A DNA stretch of 64,000 bases from VXPQ01 sp965116435 (lineage in GTDB: Bacteria; Bacteroidota; Rhodothermia; Rhodothermales; VXPQ01), in contig OZ220686.1 of the NCBI GenBank assembly GCA_965116435.1, positions 1,798,001 through 1,862,000 of the forward strand, read 5' to 3'. Shown here piece after piece: positions 1-9,224 of the stretch. The notes under the pieces were generated by a model, which was given only the letters and a program-made list of their open reading frames with translations, made no database searches and had not been told where the DNA came from. Both the position numbers and the translations under genes were made by a program. Every line of letters begins with the position of its first letter. Position 1 is the first letter of the stretch.

Positions 1-1451
1 AGCTTTTCGACATCCGGCTCATAGAGCAGGAAAACATCATGGGACCGGGTGCGTCCGATCAATCCGGTCTCCCGATTGATTTCAGCCGGATCGAACTCTT
101 GACCGGTTGCAGTGAAGAAAATATAGCCTGCAAGCTTTTCCCAGGACGGTAAATGGGAGCCGTCGAGGAGCGACTCTTGGCGCATGGGGTGTCCAAGTTC
201 GAAGTAGCTGAAGGTGCCGCCGAGGCCAGTCTTGAGAGACTTGTCCTTGGCACTCGGAACACCCTTGATGACGCGGCGGACGCGCTCGGCCGTGATCGTG
301 TCGGCATAGTTCTCGCACTCGACGAGGATGAAGCGCCGGTTACCACCGTCTTCCCGATTCTGCGCGAGGACGGCGTGGGCCGTCGTGCCGGAACCGGCGA
401 AGGAATCGAGAACGATGGAGTCGGGGTCGGTGGCTATCTGGAGGATGCGGCGGATGAGGCGAGAAGGCTTGACGGTGTTGAATACGTCTTCGGATCGCTC
501 GAACTGGAGCGTGGACACCAGTTCCTTCTTCGCCTCCTGCGTGTTGCCGACATCGGTGTGAAGCCAGAGGGTCTGCGGGACGACTCCCTTCTTTACCTCC
601 GCCAGAAACCGCTTGAGGCGGGGCATGTTGTTGCCACTCTTCCCCCACCAGACTCGCCCGTCCTCATCCAACTCGGCGAACTTCTCGGGAGATACGCGAA
701 AGTAATTACCGACCGAAGGCTTGAACTTCTTGCCAGAAGGGCTAGTGACCTCATAGGTGCCTTGACTGTAGAAATTCCGGGCCGTCAGATCGCTGGAGGA
801 CCACGGCCCTCGGGGGTCATCATCAGGATTCTTGTATCGCTTGACCGCCCGCTCACTGCGCTCGATCAGGTTGGGCCGCCATGCCTTGATTCGGCGCGCG
901 TATGCCATCACGTAGTCGTGGTCTTCTGAGAAGTACTTCGCGGTGTTCTTCGGGGAAAAGACCTTCTGCCATATGGCGGTAGCAAAGAAGTTCTCCTCCC
1001 CAAATACCTCGTCCATCAAACAACGCAGATGATGCACCTCGTTGTCGTCGATGGACACGAAGATCACCCCATCCTCCGCAAGCAGCTCGCGCAGCAGCTT
1101 CAGGCGCGGCATCATCATGCAGCACCACTTGTCGTGGCGGGTCAGGTCGTCGCGGTCCACCACCTTGCCCAGCCAGTCCTGCATCAAAGGCGAATTCACG
1201 TTGTCGTTGTACGCCCAGCCCTCGTTGCCCGTGTTGTAGGGCGGATCGATGTAGATGCACTTCACCTTGCCGTGATACGTCGGCAGCAGCGACTTGAGCG
1301 CAGCCAGGTTGTCGCCGTGGATGACCAGGTTATCGTGCAGGCTCGCCTTCTCGCTCAGTCCCTTCTCACGTACCGGCACCAACTCATGGAAAGGCACGGC
1401 CAAGTGATGGTTCTCGACGAAAACCTTGCCCTTGAAATGGAATCGAGGCAC
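1..1451 (-). CDS. Type III-like site-specific DNA methyltransferase (Mod), 3' end cut off by window
   Basis: Leftward reading frame open from a GTG at 1451 to the window edge, about 484 codons visible with no stop, so the gene is partial. The GTG is preceded by a strong GAGGAGG ribosome site six bases upstream. Motif IV DPPYNTG lies near residue 66 (about base 1255) and the SAM-binding motif FAGSGTT lies much later (about base 390). Motif IV before motif I is the beta-class order of Mod/N6-adenine methyltransferases. It would transfer a methyl group from SAM to adenine in a recognition site. A Res restriction subunit, if present, would lie beyond the left edge and cannot be seen. It lies 186 bp downstream of an AAA ATPase on the same strand. 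Confidence 0.85.
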   Translation of the reverse strand, partial: MPRFHFKGKVFVENHHLAVPFHELVPVREKGLSEKASLHDNLVIHGDNLAALKSLLPTYHGKVKCIYIDPPYNTGNEGWAYNDNVNSPLMQDWLGKVVDRDDLTRHDKWCCMMMPRLKLLRELLAEDGVIFVSIDDNEVHHLRCLMDEVFGEENFFATAIWQKVFSPKNTAKYFSEDHDYVMAYARRIKAWRPNLIERSERAVKRYKNPDDDPRGPWSSSDLTARNFYSQGTYEVTSPSGKKFKPSVGNYFRVSPEKFAELDEDGRVWWGKSGNNMPRLKRFLAEVKKGVVPQTLWLHTDVGNTQEAKKELVSTLQFERSEDVFNTVKPSRLIRRILQIATDPDSIVLDSFAGSGTTAHAVLAQNREDGGNRRFILVECENYADTITAERVRRVIKGVPSAKDKSLKTGLGGTFSYFELGHPMRQESLLDGSHLPSWEKLAGYIFFTATGQEFDPAEINRETGLIGRTRSHDVFLLYEPDVEK

Positions 1452-1637
1452 AGGATTCCTCCTCTAAAATCTATTGTTAAAACACCTCCAGCACCCTGCC
1501 CACCGGTGCTACGGAACACCTGCCCTAAACTACGCTCCGCACCATCCCCATGCAACCGGTTTTCCGAAATAAAAGCGCCCTTCGGAAGATTACCATCGCT
1601 TAGGCAGGTCAGACATCGCCCCCTTCCGTCCGCCACC

Positions 1638-2867
1638 CTACCCCCCCATCCCCACGCCCTCCATCCTGCGCCGGATATAGTTCGCCAGAAGGGGTATTGC
1701 GAACGCATAGCGCCCATATCCCTTCTTGAAAATCAGGCCGTGCTCGCCGAGCGTCGCCAGCATCTGATGCACATGACTGCTGCCGAAAGGCCTGCTCAGA
1801 ACAAGCCGGGATTTTACGACCGCTTCCTGGACGGAAAAGTCCCCATCGCTGTCGTCGAGCGTGGCCATAACGAACAACAATTCCCGCTGCCGATCCGTTA
1901 ACCGGCCCCATCTTCCGGCGCAAAAGCCCATGTCCAGCTTTTGCATAATCCCGGAAACGGGCACCACAGCATCTTCGCCGCTATCCATGCGCTGAATGAA
2001 CGCGTCGTACACTTCCTTGCAAATAAACTGGATGAAATAGGGATAGCCCCCGGACATTTTCACGATCGTGTCCACGGACGCGTCGCTCAGTCGAACGGCT
2101 CCGTGCGTATTCGCAATGGGTCGGCGGATGGCTTCGCGGCTATCGTCGTCCGAAAGACGATCCAGAAAAATCACGCGAAACATGCGCTCCGAAAATGTCC
2201 GCGCCTCCACAAGCTCCGGGAAAAGCGTGGGCAACCCCGTCAATACGAGCATCAGGGGAAATCCTTTCCTTTGGACCGATTGGAACGCATCCAGAAGCAG
2301 CGAGAGCGGGTATTCTTCCCTGTCCGCATGATCGGCAAGATTCTGCGCTTCGTCGTAGGCAAAAACAATCCCGCGCGCTCCCGTAGGCGCCAGCGCCGTC
2401 CAGGCCGTTTCCAGCACCGTCTTGACCTTGTCGAGCGCAAGCCCGGGCGTTTCCCGATATATATTCGTCAGCGCCGGATAATCGAGCCTGCGCGCCACTG
2501 TTTCCGTGCATGTTCCAAACCCCACCAAGCGACTCTGCTCCACGGGCGCGGCCACGAAGGACGTTACAAGCGACAAATCGGTGCATAGCCGCGTGGCCAT
2601 ATGTTCTTCCCGCAGACTGGCGGTTTCGCTCAGATCGGCCCCGACCCATAACCAGCCTTGATCCAGCGCCAACGGCTTCAGCGTTTCGAGCAGGACGGTT
2701 TTGCCAACCCCGCGCAGTCCGGTGAGGACCATATTTTCCAGGATCACCTCCTGCTCAAGGAGGCGGCTGAATATTTCCTGCTCCGCCTCGCGGCCCGCAA
2801 GATAGGGGGGCGAATGTCCAGCGCCAGGCCGGAAAGGGTTGGGAAATCTTCCCGCATGCATGTTCAT
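1638..2867 (-). CDS. AAA/STAND-like ATP-binding protein
   Basis: About 409 residues from the ATG at 2867; a TTG five codons upstream (2882) is an alternative start. The N-terminus reads NPFRPGAGHSPPYLAGRE, a signature of a widespread family of archaeal-ATPase-like (ORC/Cdc6-related) proteins. Walker A is GLRGVGKT near residue 54 and Walker B-like FAYDEAQ is near residue 170. The C-terminal third looks like a winged-helix region. No catalytic partner domain is visible, so the cellular role is unknown. It sits next to a DNA methyltransferase, which would fit a defence or mobile-DNA context, but that is inference. The upstream region is markedly AT-rich compared with the rest of the window. Confidence 0.75.
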   Translation of the reverse strand: MNMHAGRFPNPFRPGAGHSPPYLAGREAEQEIFSRLLEQEVILENMVLTGLRGVGKTVLLETLKPLALDQGWLWVGADLSETASLREEHMATRLCTDLSLVTSFVAAPVEQSRLVGFGTCTETVARRLDYPALTNIYRETPGLALDKVKTVLETAWTALAPTGARGIVFAYDEAQNLADHADREEYPLSLLLDAFQSVQRKGFPLMLVLTGLPTLFPELVEARTFSERMFRVIFLDRLSDDDSREAIRRPIANTHGAVRLSDASVDTIVKMSGGYPYFIQFICKEVYDAFIQRMDSGEDAVVPVSGIMQKLDMGFCAGRWGRLTDRQRELLFVMATLDDSDGDFSVQEAVVKSRLVLSRPFGSSHVHQMLATLGEHGLIFKKGYGRYAFAIPLLANYIRRRMEGVGMGG

Positions 2868-2906
2868 GGCGCAACGCGGCAACGTTTAGTGTTAGTACGT
2901 CCAATG

Positions 2907-2918
2907 ACTAAATTTAGT
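2907..2918. promoter_or_regulatory. 12-bp perfect palindrome upstream of the AAA ATPase
   Basis: ACTAAATTTAGT is a perfect palindrome 40 bp upstream of the ATPase start, within an AT-rich stretch (about 2883-2965) in otherwise GC-rich DNA. The related half-words TTTAGTGTTAGTA (from 2885) and TGACTAA (2905 and 2941) recur nearby. It could be an operator for a dimeric regulator or part of the ATPase promoter. Function is not demonstrated. Confidence 0.35.
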
Positions 2919-3141
2919 AAAAAATATAAATTCATACAAATGACTAACTTTATAGACATTTTCCCATTCCCAACACAGCCTTTCAAGCCATCCCGCCTGA
3001 CGGGCAGCGGGCGAGCGGGCCAAATGCCCCGCCCCGCGAACATCCCGGGCCGTTTCGTCGTTTTTCGACGCGTCCGAAGCGCACCTGCGCTAACGCGACA
3101 GCCCCTCCGTACCTTTTCCCGATAAAAACCCGTTCAATCCC

Positions 3142-6100
3142 GTGGCTCTTGTTTCGATCCGCAGGCAACTGGCCTCCACGGATGTCTTCCGCAAGGCGTC
3201 CGCATGGTGCGAACGAATAGACCCCAAAGCCCCCTCCACCCTGCAAATAAAAGGGTTGGCCGGGTCCGTCTCGTCCTTCCTGCTGGCCCGCCTCCACGAA
3301 ACAGCCAAAACGGCGCAAACCCTCTGCGTCTACATCGCGCCGAACGAGGAAATAGCCGCCTGGACCTTCGGAGACATTGCCCAGCTGGTCGAGGAAGACG
3401 AGGGGGTCCTGCAACTCCCAGCCACGGGGCACAAGCCCTACGACGCCGAAAAACTGGACGATCCGGCCCCGATCATTGCCCGCACCGATGTGCTACAACA
3501 AATCGCCGACGGATTTCGCGGCCTGGTCGTAACAAGCGTCGAGGCGCTTGTAGAAATGACGCCTCCCGCGGAAACGATCCGAAATCGCACGATTTCCATC
3601 GCTACGGGCATGGCCTTTCCGCCAGAGGACCTGGGGCGGCGCTTAATGGAATCGGGTTTCGAACATGCCGAATTCGTAGAACGACCCGGAGAAATGGCGC
3701 TTCGGGGCGGCATCCTCGACATCTATCCCTTCACCGGCTCATGGCCCATCCGGGCCGAATTTTTCGGGGACGACATCGAATCCCTGCGCGAATTCGACCC
3801 CCAGTCGCAGCGATCCGTCAGCCGCCTGACCGCCGCCCGCCTCGTTCCGAATACAGGGGACGATCTGTCCGACGCCAGCGCGCGCGCATCCATCTTCGAA
3901 CAATTTCCCGAACGCACCCTGCTGGTCACCACGGACGAAGAAGGGTTGACAGAGTACGCCGCCGAGCGCTTCGAAGCCGCCGAAAAAGCCTGGCGCCATG
4001 CGCTCCGAGAAACCCCGGAAGCGCCCGCGCCCGCCATGCGGTATCTCTCTGGCGAAGCCTTCGAGCGGGCGTTACTCCTTGGCAATCGGATACTGCTTGG
4101 TTCGTTCGCCGGCGGCGGCGAACGCCTCCTTCGGTTCGAAGCCGTCCCGCAACCGGATTTCAATGGAAACATTGGCCTGCTTCGAAAACGCCTGCTGACC
4201 AACGCCGAACGCGGCGTCCGCACCTTCATCCTTTGCGATAGCCGAGGGCAGGAGGTTCGCCTGTCCGAACTCCTCGACGACGAAACCGCCCAGGAAAACG
4301 TCCGCATCTCCATCGAATCGCTCCACGAAGGATTTGAAATTCCCTCGCTGGGGCTGGCCGTGTACACGGATCATCAGATATTCAACCGGTACCACCGCCC
4401 CTCCGTGCGCGGGCAAAAGAAACGGTACGGTGGACTGGGCCTGCAAGCGCTGAAAAATCTCTCGCCCGGCGATTTCGTGGTCCATGTGGATTACGGGATC
4501 GGCCGCTTCGCAGGATTGCACCGCATCACGGTGCGCGAAAAACAGCAGGAATCCGTCAAGGTGCTTTTTCGGGACGAGGATATCCTGTATGTCAATGTCA
4601 ATGCGCTCCACAAACTCCACAAATATTCCGGCAAGGACGGGCGGGCGCCCACGCTCACCAAGCTGGGTTCCGGGCAATGGGAACGCACGAAATCCCGCAC
4701 CAAAAGCAAGGTCAAGGACATTGCGCGGGACCTGATCGCGCTCTACGCAAAGCGCAAACAATCCAGCGGGGTCGCTTTTTCCCCGGACACGATCTGGCAA
4801 CGGGAAATGGAAGCCTCGTTTCGCTACGAGGACACGCCGGACCAGACCGCCGCCACGGACGCGGTCAAAGCCGATATGGAAACGGCGGCGCCCATGGATC
4901 GGCTGATCTGTGGAGACGTCGGATTCGGCAAAACGGAAGTCGCCGTCCGGGCGGCCTTCAAGGCGGCGCAAGACGGCAAACAGGTGGCGATCCTGGCCCC
5001 CACCACCATCCTTGCCGCGCAACATTTCAAAACCTTCTCGAAAAGGCTGGAAAAATATCCGGTCCATGTGGAGGCGCTGTCGCGTTTCCGCTCCGCCGCC
5101 GAGCAAAAACAGATCGTCCGGCGCCTCGCGGACGGCGATGTGGACATCGTGGTGGGAACGCATCGCCTGACCTCGCAGGATATCCGGTTCAAGGACCTGG
5201 GCCTGCTCATTATCGACGAAGAGCAACGCTTCGGCGTAGCCGTCAAAGAGCGTCTGCGGAAACTGCGCGCCGACGTGGATACGCTCACCCTTACCGCAAC
5301 GCCCATCCCCCGAACGCTTCAATTCTCTCTGCTGGGCGCCCGGGATTTATCGCTCGTCACCACGCCGCCCCCGAACCGTCAGCCGGTCAACACGGAGATA
5401 CACACCTTCGACAAGGACCTGATCCGGGACGCCATCCTGTACGAAGTCAGTCGGGGCGGACAGGTCTTCTTTCTGCACAACAACATCTGCTCTATCGACG
5501 AAATGGCCGACAGCCTGCGCCTCATCGTCCCGAACGTACGCATGCGAACGGCGCACGGACAAATGAAATCGAACGCGCTGGAACAGGTCATGGCGGATTT
5601 TATCGGCGGACGGTTCGACGTACTTGTGAGCACCAGCATCATCGAGAACGGCCTCGACATACCCAACGCCAATACGATCATTATCGGCCGGGCAGACCGG
5701 TTCGGCCTTGCCGAACTGCACCAGCTTCGCGGTCGCGTCGGGCGCTCGGATCGAAAAGCCTTTTGCTACCTGCTTGTTTCGTCCATACACGGACTCACGC
5801 GCGAAGCCCGGCAACGATTGCAAGCCGTCGAAGAATTTTCGGACCTTGGAGGCGGGTTCAATCTGGCCATGCGCGATCTGGACATCCGGGGCGCAGGCAA
5901 TCTCCTCGGCGGCGAGCAAAGCGGCTTTATCGACGAGATGGGCTTCGAAGCCTGGCACAAGATTCTGGAAGAGGCCGTGCTGGAACTCCGCGAAGAAGAA
6001 TTTGCCGACGTGCTGGACCGCGACGCGCCGCCAGCCGCCCCCGAGACCGCCGTGGATATCGAGGCAAACGCCTTCATCCCGGAGGACTATGTCTCAAACA

Positions 6101-6513
6101 ACGTAGAACGGTTGAACATCTATCGCCGCATCAGCGAAGCCGAAGACATTCCGGCGCTGGAGGCCCTGCGCGACGAAATGCACGACCGTTTCGGCGACCT
6201 GCCCGCCGAAGTAGACCACCTCTTCATCGCCGCCGAAATGAAATTCCTGGGCCAGTCGCTGCGCTTGCCCAAGGTGCTTTTCAAAAACGAACGACTCTTT
6301 CTGTACACGCCGTCGGCAGAAAACGATCCGTATTTCCAGGAACGAATCTTCTACCGTTTTCTGGAGCAGCTGAGCACCCTGGGCCGGCGATACGTGCTGA
6401 AAGAAACGAAGCAACAAACCGTGCGGGCGATCGTGCAGGAGGTGCCCGGACTTTCCGATGCGCACAAGATTCTGCGGCGCCTGCAACCCGAAGCCGCAAG
6501 CGTAGCGGCATAA
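3142..6513 (+). CDS. mfd: Transcription-repair coupling factor Mfd
   Basis: 1123 residues from a GTG start. Mfd removes RNA polymerase stalled at DNA lesions and recruits UvrA for nucleotide excision repair. The order of domains is standard: an N-terminal UvrB-like region (residues 1-420); the CarD-like RNA polymerase interaction domain with GDFVVHVDYGIGRF near 443; then the RecG-like translocase with Walker A GDVGFGKTEVA near 591, the DEEQ box near 692 and TATPIPRTL near 715. A C-terminal TRCF domain follows. Length is typical. It is convergent with rsmG, with 28 bp between the stops, and stands alone as a transcription unit. Confidence 0.97.
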   Translation: MALVSIRRQLASTDVFRKASAWCERIDPKAPSTLQIKGLAGSVSSFLLARLHETAKTAQTLCVYIAPNEEIAAWTFGDIAQLVEEDEGVLQLPATGHKPYDAEKLDDPAPIIARTDVLQQIADGFRGLVVTSVEALVEMTPPAETIRNRTISIATGMAFPPEDLGRRLMESGFEHAEFVERPGEMALRGGILDIYPFTGSWPIRAEFFGDDIESLREFDPQSQRSVSRLTAARLVPNTGDDLSDASARASIFEQFPERTLLVTTDEEGLTEYAAERFEAAEKAWRHALRETPEAPAPAMRYLSGEAFERALLLGNRILLGSFAGGGERLLRFEAVPQPDFNGNIGLLRKRLLTNAERGVRTFILCDSRGQEVRLSELLDDETAQENVRISIESLHEGFEIPSLGLAVYTDHQIFNRYHRPSVRGQKKRYGGLGLQALKNLSPGDFVVHVDYGIGRFAGLHRITVREKQQESVKVLFRDEDILYVNVNALHKLHKYSGKDGRAPTLTKLGSGQWERTKSRTKSKVKDIARDLIALYAKRKQSSGVAFSPDTIWQREMEASFRYEDTPDQTAATDAVKADMETAAPMDRLICGDVGFGKTEVAVRAAFKAAQDGKQVAILAPTTILAAQHFKTFSKRLEKYPVHVEALSRFRSAAEQKQIVRRLADGDVDIVVGTHRLTSQDIRFKDLGLLIIDEEQRFGVAVKERLRKLRADVDTLTLTATPIPRTLQFSLLGARDLSLVTTPPPNRQPVNTEIHTFDKDLIRDAILYEVSRGGQVFFLHNNICSIDEMADSLRLIVPNVRMRTAHGQMKSNALEQVMADFIGGRFDVLVSTSIIENGLDIPNANTIIIGRADRFGLAELHQLRGRVGRSDRKAFCYLLVSSIHGLTREARQRLQAVEEFSDLGGGFNLAMRDLDIRGAGNLLGGEQSGFIDEMGFEAWHKILEEAVLELREEEFADVLDRDAPPAAPETAVDIEANAFIPEDYVSNNVERLNIYRRISEAEDIPALEALRDEMHDRFGDLPAEVDHLFIAAEMKFLGQSLRLPKVLFKNERLFLYTPSAENDPYFQERIFYRFLEQLSTLGRRYVLKETKQQTVRAIVQEVPGLSDAHKILRRLQPEAASVAA

Positions 6514-6541
6514 ACAAACGCCGCAGGCCAGGTCCGGCGGA

Positions 6542-7201
6542 TCAGCAGCGAGGCGTGCAAACCAGCAGGGCCTTGTCCCGGAACCAGGGCCGCGGATCCA
6601 TATCCGCAAGATCGATCCGCTCGATGTCCGCCTCGCCCGCCACGGACGCTATTTCGTCCGACAGATCGCCCCCTTTCAGGCAAAGGGCGGCGGGACGCCA
6701 GGCATCCGCCGCCAGCGGACGAGCGCACGTGCGGGCAACCCGGCGATGCCATGCCCATACCTCCCGAAGCGGCGCGACGGCCCGCGACGCCGAATACACA
6801 TAGCCCGAATCGCATGGGACCTGTTCGTCGGCGGGAAAAGCCCCGGCGTCGCCGCGCCAGACCGTCACATTCGCAAGCCCGAGCCGGCGCACCATGGCCC
6901 GCAGCGCCTGCGCCTTCTTCTCCGCCTTGTCCACCGCGATCACCCGGATGTCCGGGCAGGCTATCGCCAGCGGAATCGCCGGAAGACCGCCGCCGGTTCC
7001 CCAATCCATCACAACCGCCCCGGGCGGAAAGCGGCGATACGTCAGAAACAGACCGTGCAGGCAATGCATCCGAACCGCTTTGGCGTCCGCCGCCCGCGAA
7101 ATGAGATTGACGCGACGGTTGAAATCCAGCAGCAGCGCCTGATACGCATGCAGGAGCCGCTTCTGCTCGTCCGTCCATGATTGAAAAAGGAAGGCAGACA
7201 T
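6542..7201 (-). CDS. rsmG: 16S rRNA (guanine527-N7)-methyltransferase RsmG
   Basis: 219 residues, family length. It methylates N7 of G527 in 16S rRNA using SAM. The SAM-binding motif VMDWGTGGGLPAIPLA lies near residues 64-80, and the N-terminus has the conserved N-L-I-S segment (FNRRVNLISR). It starts only 9 bp after the mnmG stop, so it is the last gene of the mnmE-mnmG-rsmG string, the classical gidA-gidB pairing. Confidence 0.95.
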   Translation of the reverse strand: MSAFLFQSWTDEQKRLLHAYQALLLDFNRRVNLISRAADAKAVRMHCLHGLFLTYRRFPPGAVVMDWGTGGGLPAIPLAIACPDIRVIAVDKAEKKAQALRAMVRRLGLANVTVWRGDAGAFPADEQVPCDSGYVYSASRAVAPLREVWAWHRRVARTCARPLAADAWRPAALCLKGGDLSDEIASVAGEADIERIDLADMDPRPWFRDKALLVCTPRC

Positions 7202-7210
7202 GCAGCGTAC

Positions 7211-9121
7211 TCAGCGGACGGCGGGCACGGCGGAGCGCTTCCTGGCCGGGCGCTTCCGCAGCATCACGAGGAGCACCGACACGTCGGCAGGACTGACTCC
7301 GCTTATGCGCGACGCCTGCCCCAGATTGTCCGGGCGGATTTTCGATAATTTCTCCCGCGCTTCCATGGCGATATGCTCCACGGATGCGTAATCGAAATCC
7401 TCCGGGAGGCGAAGCGATTCCATGTCTTCCATCTTTCGCACCAGGTCGCGTTCGCGAGCAAGGTAGCCTTCATACCGAAGATCAATTTCAATATCCCGGG
7501 CGACAGACACGGGACCCGGCGCCGACGTAACCAGTTCGTCCCGGCGGCCGGTGCAATCCAGGAGGTCGTCGAGCGAGACTTGCGGCCGTTTCGCCAGCTG
7601 CACAAGGCGTTCGGGCCGGCGAATCGGGTCTGTGCCCGCCTCCTCCAGATACGTGTTTACGGCCTCCGGCGATACGGTCACGGACGCAATGGCCGCCCGC
7701 GTGGCCTCGATGGCCTGCTTCCGGGCCCGCATCCGTTCGTAGCGAGCGTCCGTCGCAAGGCCCAGCGCATGGCCCAGCGCCGTCAATCGCCGGTCCGCAT
7801 TGTCCTGCCGCAACAGCAGCCGATGCTCGGCCCGCGAAGTAAACATGCGGTACGGTTCGTCCGTGCCCTTGGCCACCAGGTCGTCGATGAGCACGCCAAT
7901 GTAGGCCTCCGACCTTTTCAGGACGACCGGGTCTTCGCGCTGCAACTGCCGCACCGCATTGACGCCGGCCATGAGCCCTTGCGCCGCGGCTTCCTCGTAG
8001 CCTGTCGTGCCATTGATCTGTCCGGCGAAAAACAAGCCCCGAATGCGCTTCGTTTCGAGGCTGTACCGTATTTGCCAGGGAGGAAAATAATCGTATTCAA
8101 TGGCGTATCCGGGACGCAGCATGTGTGCTTGTTCGAGACCCGCCACCTTGCGCAGCGCCGCAAACTGCACCTCTTCCGGAAGGCTGGTGGAGAATCCATT
8201 CACATAAATTTCATAGGTATTCAGGCCTTCCGGCTCCAGGAAAAGCTGATGGCGGTCTTTTCCAGCGAACCGGTCAATTTTATCCTCTATCGAGGGACAA
8301 TACCGGGGGCCGGCTCCCTCGACCCGCCCGGCGAACATGGGGCTCCGGTCGAATCCCGCCCGTAGCGCCTCGTGCACTTCAGGAGATGTGTAGGCAATCC
8401 AGCAGCATATCTGATCTTCCGGAAGCCGGTCCGTCAAAAAGGAAAACGGCGTGGCCGCCGGATCGCCCGGCTGTTCCTCCAGCCGATCGTAGTCGATCGT
8501 GCGCCCGTCGATGCGCGGCGGGGTACCTGTTTTCAGGCGCCCGCTCTCAAAACCAAGGCGTTCGAGCGACGCCGTCAAGCCGGTGGAGGCGCGCTCGCCC
8601 ATGCGCCCGCCTCCATACTGCCGCTCCCCGATATGAATGACGCCGTTCATGAACGTGCCGCTGGTCAAAATGACCGTCGGGGCGCGGAACGTCTGGCCAA
8701 TTTGCGTACGTATGCCCGTGACGCGACCTTGCTCCGTACATACCTCGACAGCCATATCGGACCGCAGGAACAAGCCGGGAATGCGCTCGAGTTCTTCCCG
8801 CACCGCGGTTGCATAGGCGGCCCGGTCGCACTGCGCGCGCGGCCCCTGCACGGCAGGCCCTCTCCGCTGATTCAACATCCGAAACTGTATGCCGGCGCGA
8901 TCGGTCACCTTCCCCATAAGGCCGCCCAGCGCATCGATTTCGCGCACGATATGCCCCTTGCCGATGCCGCCAATGGCCGGATTGCACGACATCTGCCCAA
9001 TGGTTTGCAAATTCATGGTCACGAGCAACGCGCGAGCGCCCATGCGCGCGGCGGCCGCGGCGGCCTCGGTTCCGGCATGACCCCCGCCCACTACAATGAC
9101 GTCGTACTCGAAAGGATGCAT
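7211..9121 (-). CDS. mnmG: tRNA uridine 5-carboxymethylaminomethyl modification enzyme MnmG (GidA)
   Basis: 636 residues if translated from the ATG at 9121. The open frame extends 18 codons upstream, but MHPFEYDVIVVGGGHAGTE is the conserved N-terminus. The FAD-binding GGGHAG motif is at residues 12-17, and the conserved SCNPAIGGIGKGH segment is near 50. Together with MnmE it installs the cmnm5 group on U34 of certain tRNAs, using FAD and methylene-tetrahydrofolate. It lies 103 bp downstream of mnmE on the same strand. Confidence 0.96.
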   Translation of the reverse strand: MHPFEYDVIVVGGGHAGTEAAAAAARMGARALLVTMNLQTIGQMSCNPAIGGIGKGHIVREIDALGGLMGKVTDRAGIQFRMLNQRRGPAVQGPRAQCDRAAYATAVREELERIPGLFLRSDMAVEVCTEQGRVTGIRTQIGQTFRAPTVILTSGTFMNGVIHIGERQYGGGRMGERASTGLTASLERLGFESGRLKTGTPPRIDGRTIDYDRLEEQPGDPAATPFSFLTDRLPEDQICCWIAYTSPEVHEALRAGFDRSPMFAGRVEGAGPRYCPSIEDKIDRFAGKDRHQLFLEPEGLNTYEIYVNGFSTSLPEEVQFAALRKVAGLEQAHMLRPGYAIEYDYFPPWQIRYSLETKRIRGLFFAGQINGTTGYEEAAAQGLMAGVNAVRQLQREDPVVLKRSEAYIGVLIDDLVAKGTDEPYRMFTSRAEHRLLLRQDNADRRLTALGHALGLATDARYERMRARKQAIEATRAAIASVTVSPEAVNTYLEEAGTDPIRRPERLVQLAKRPQVSLDDLLDCTGRRDELVTSAPGPVSVARDIEIDLRYEGYLARERDLVRKMEDMESLRLPEDFDYASVEHIAMEAREKLSKIRPDNLGQASRISGVSPADVSVLLVMLRKRPARKRSAVPAVR

Positions 9122-9224
9122 GGTTTCTGTGGGCGACCAGATTCCGTCCATACGTCGGCGAAAACCAGAACGCAATATATACTATATACACAGGAAAACG
9201 CCGCAAGCGCGGCAATGGCTCCCG

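Noticed and set aside
1029..1901. 290-codon plus-strand frame across the methyltransferase start
   Set aside because: It is antisense to the methyltransferase and the ATPase gene ends; no family resemblance.
4677..6803. 708-codon plus-strand frame inside mfd
   Set aside because: Out-of-frame shadow of mfd; Arg/Pro-rich with no family motif.
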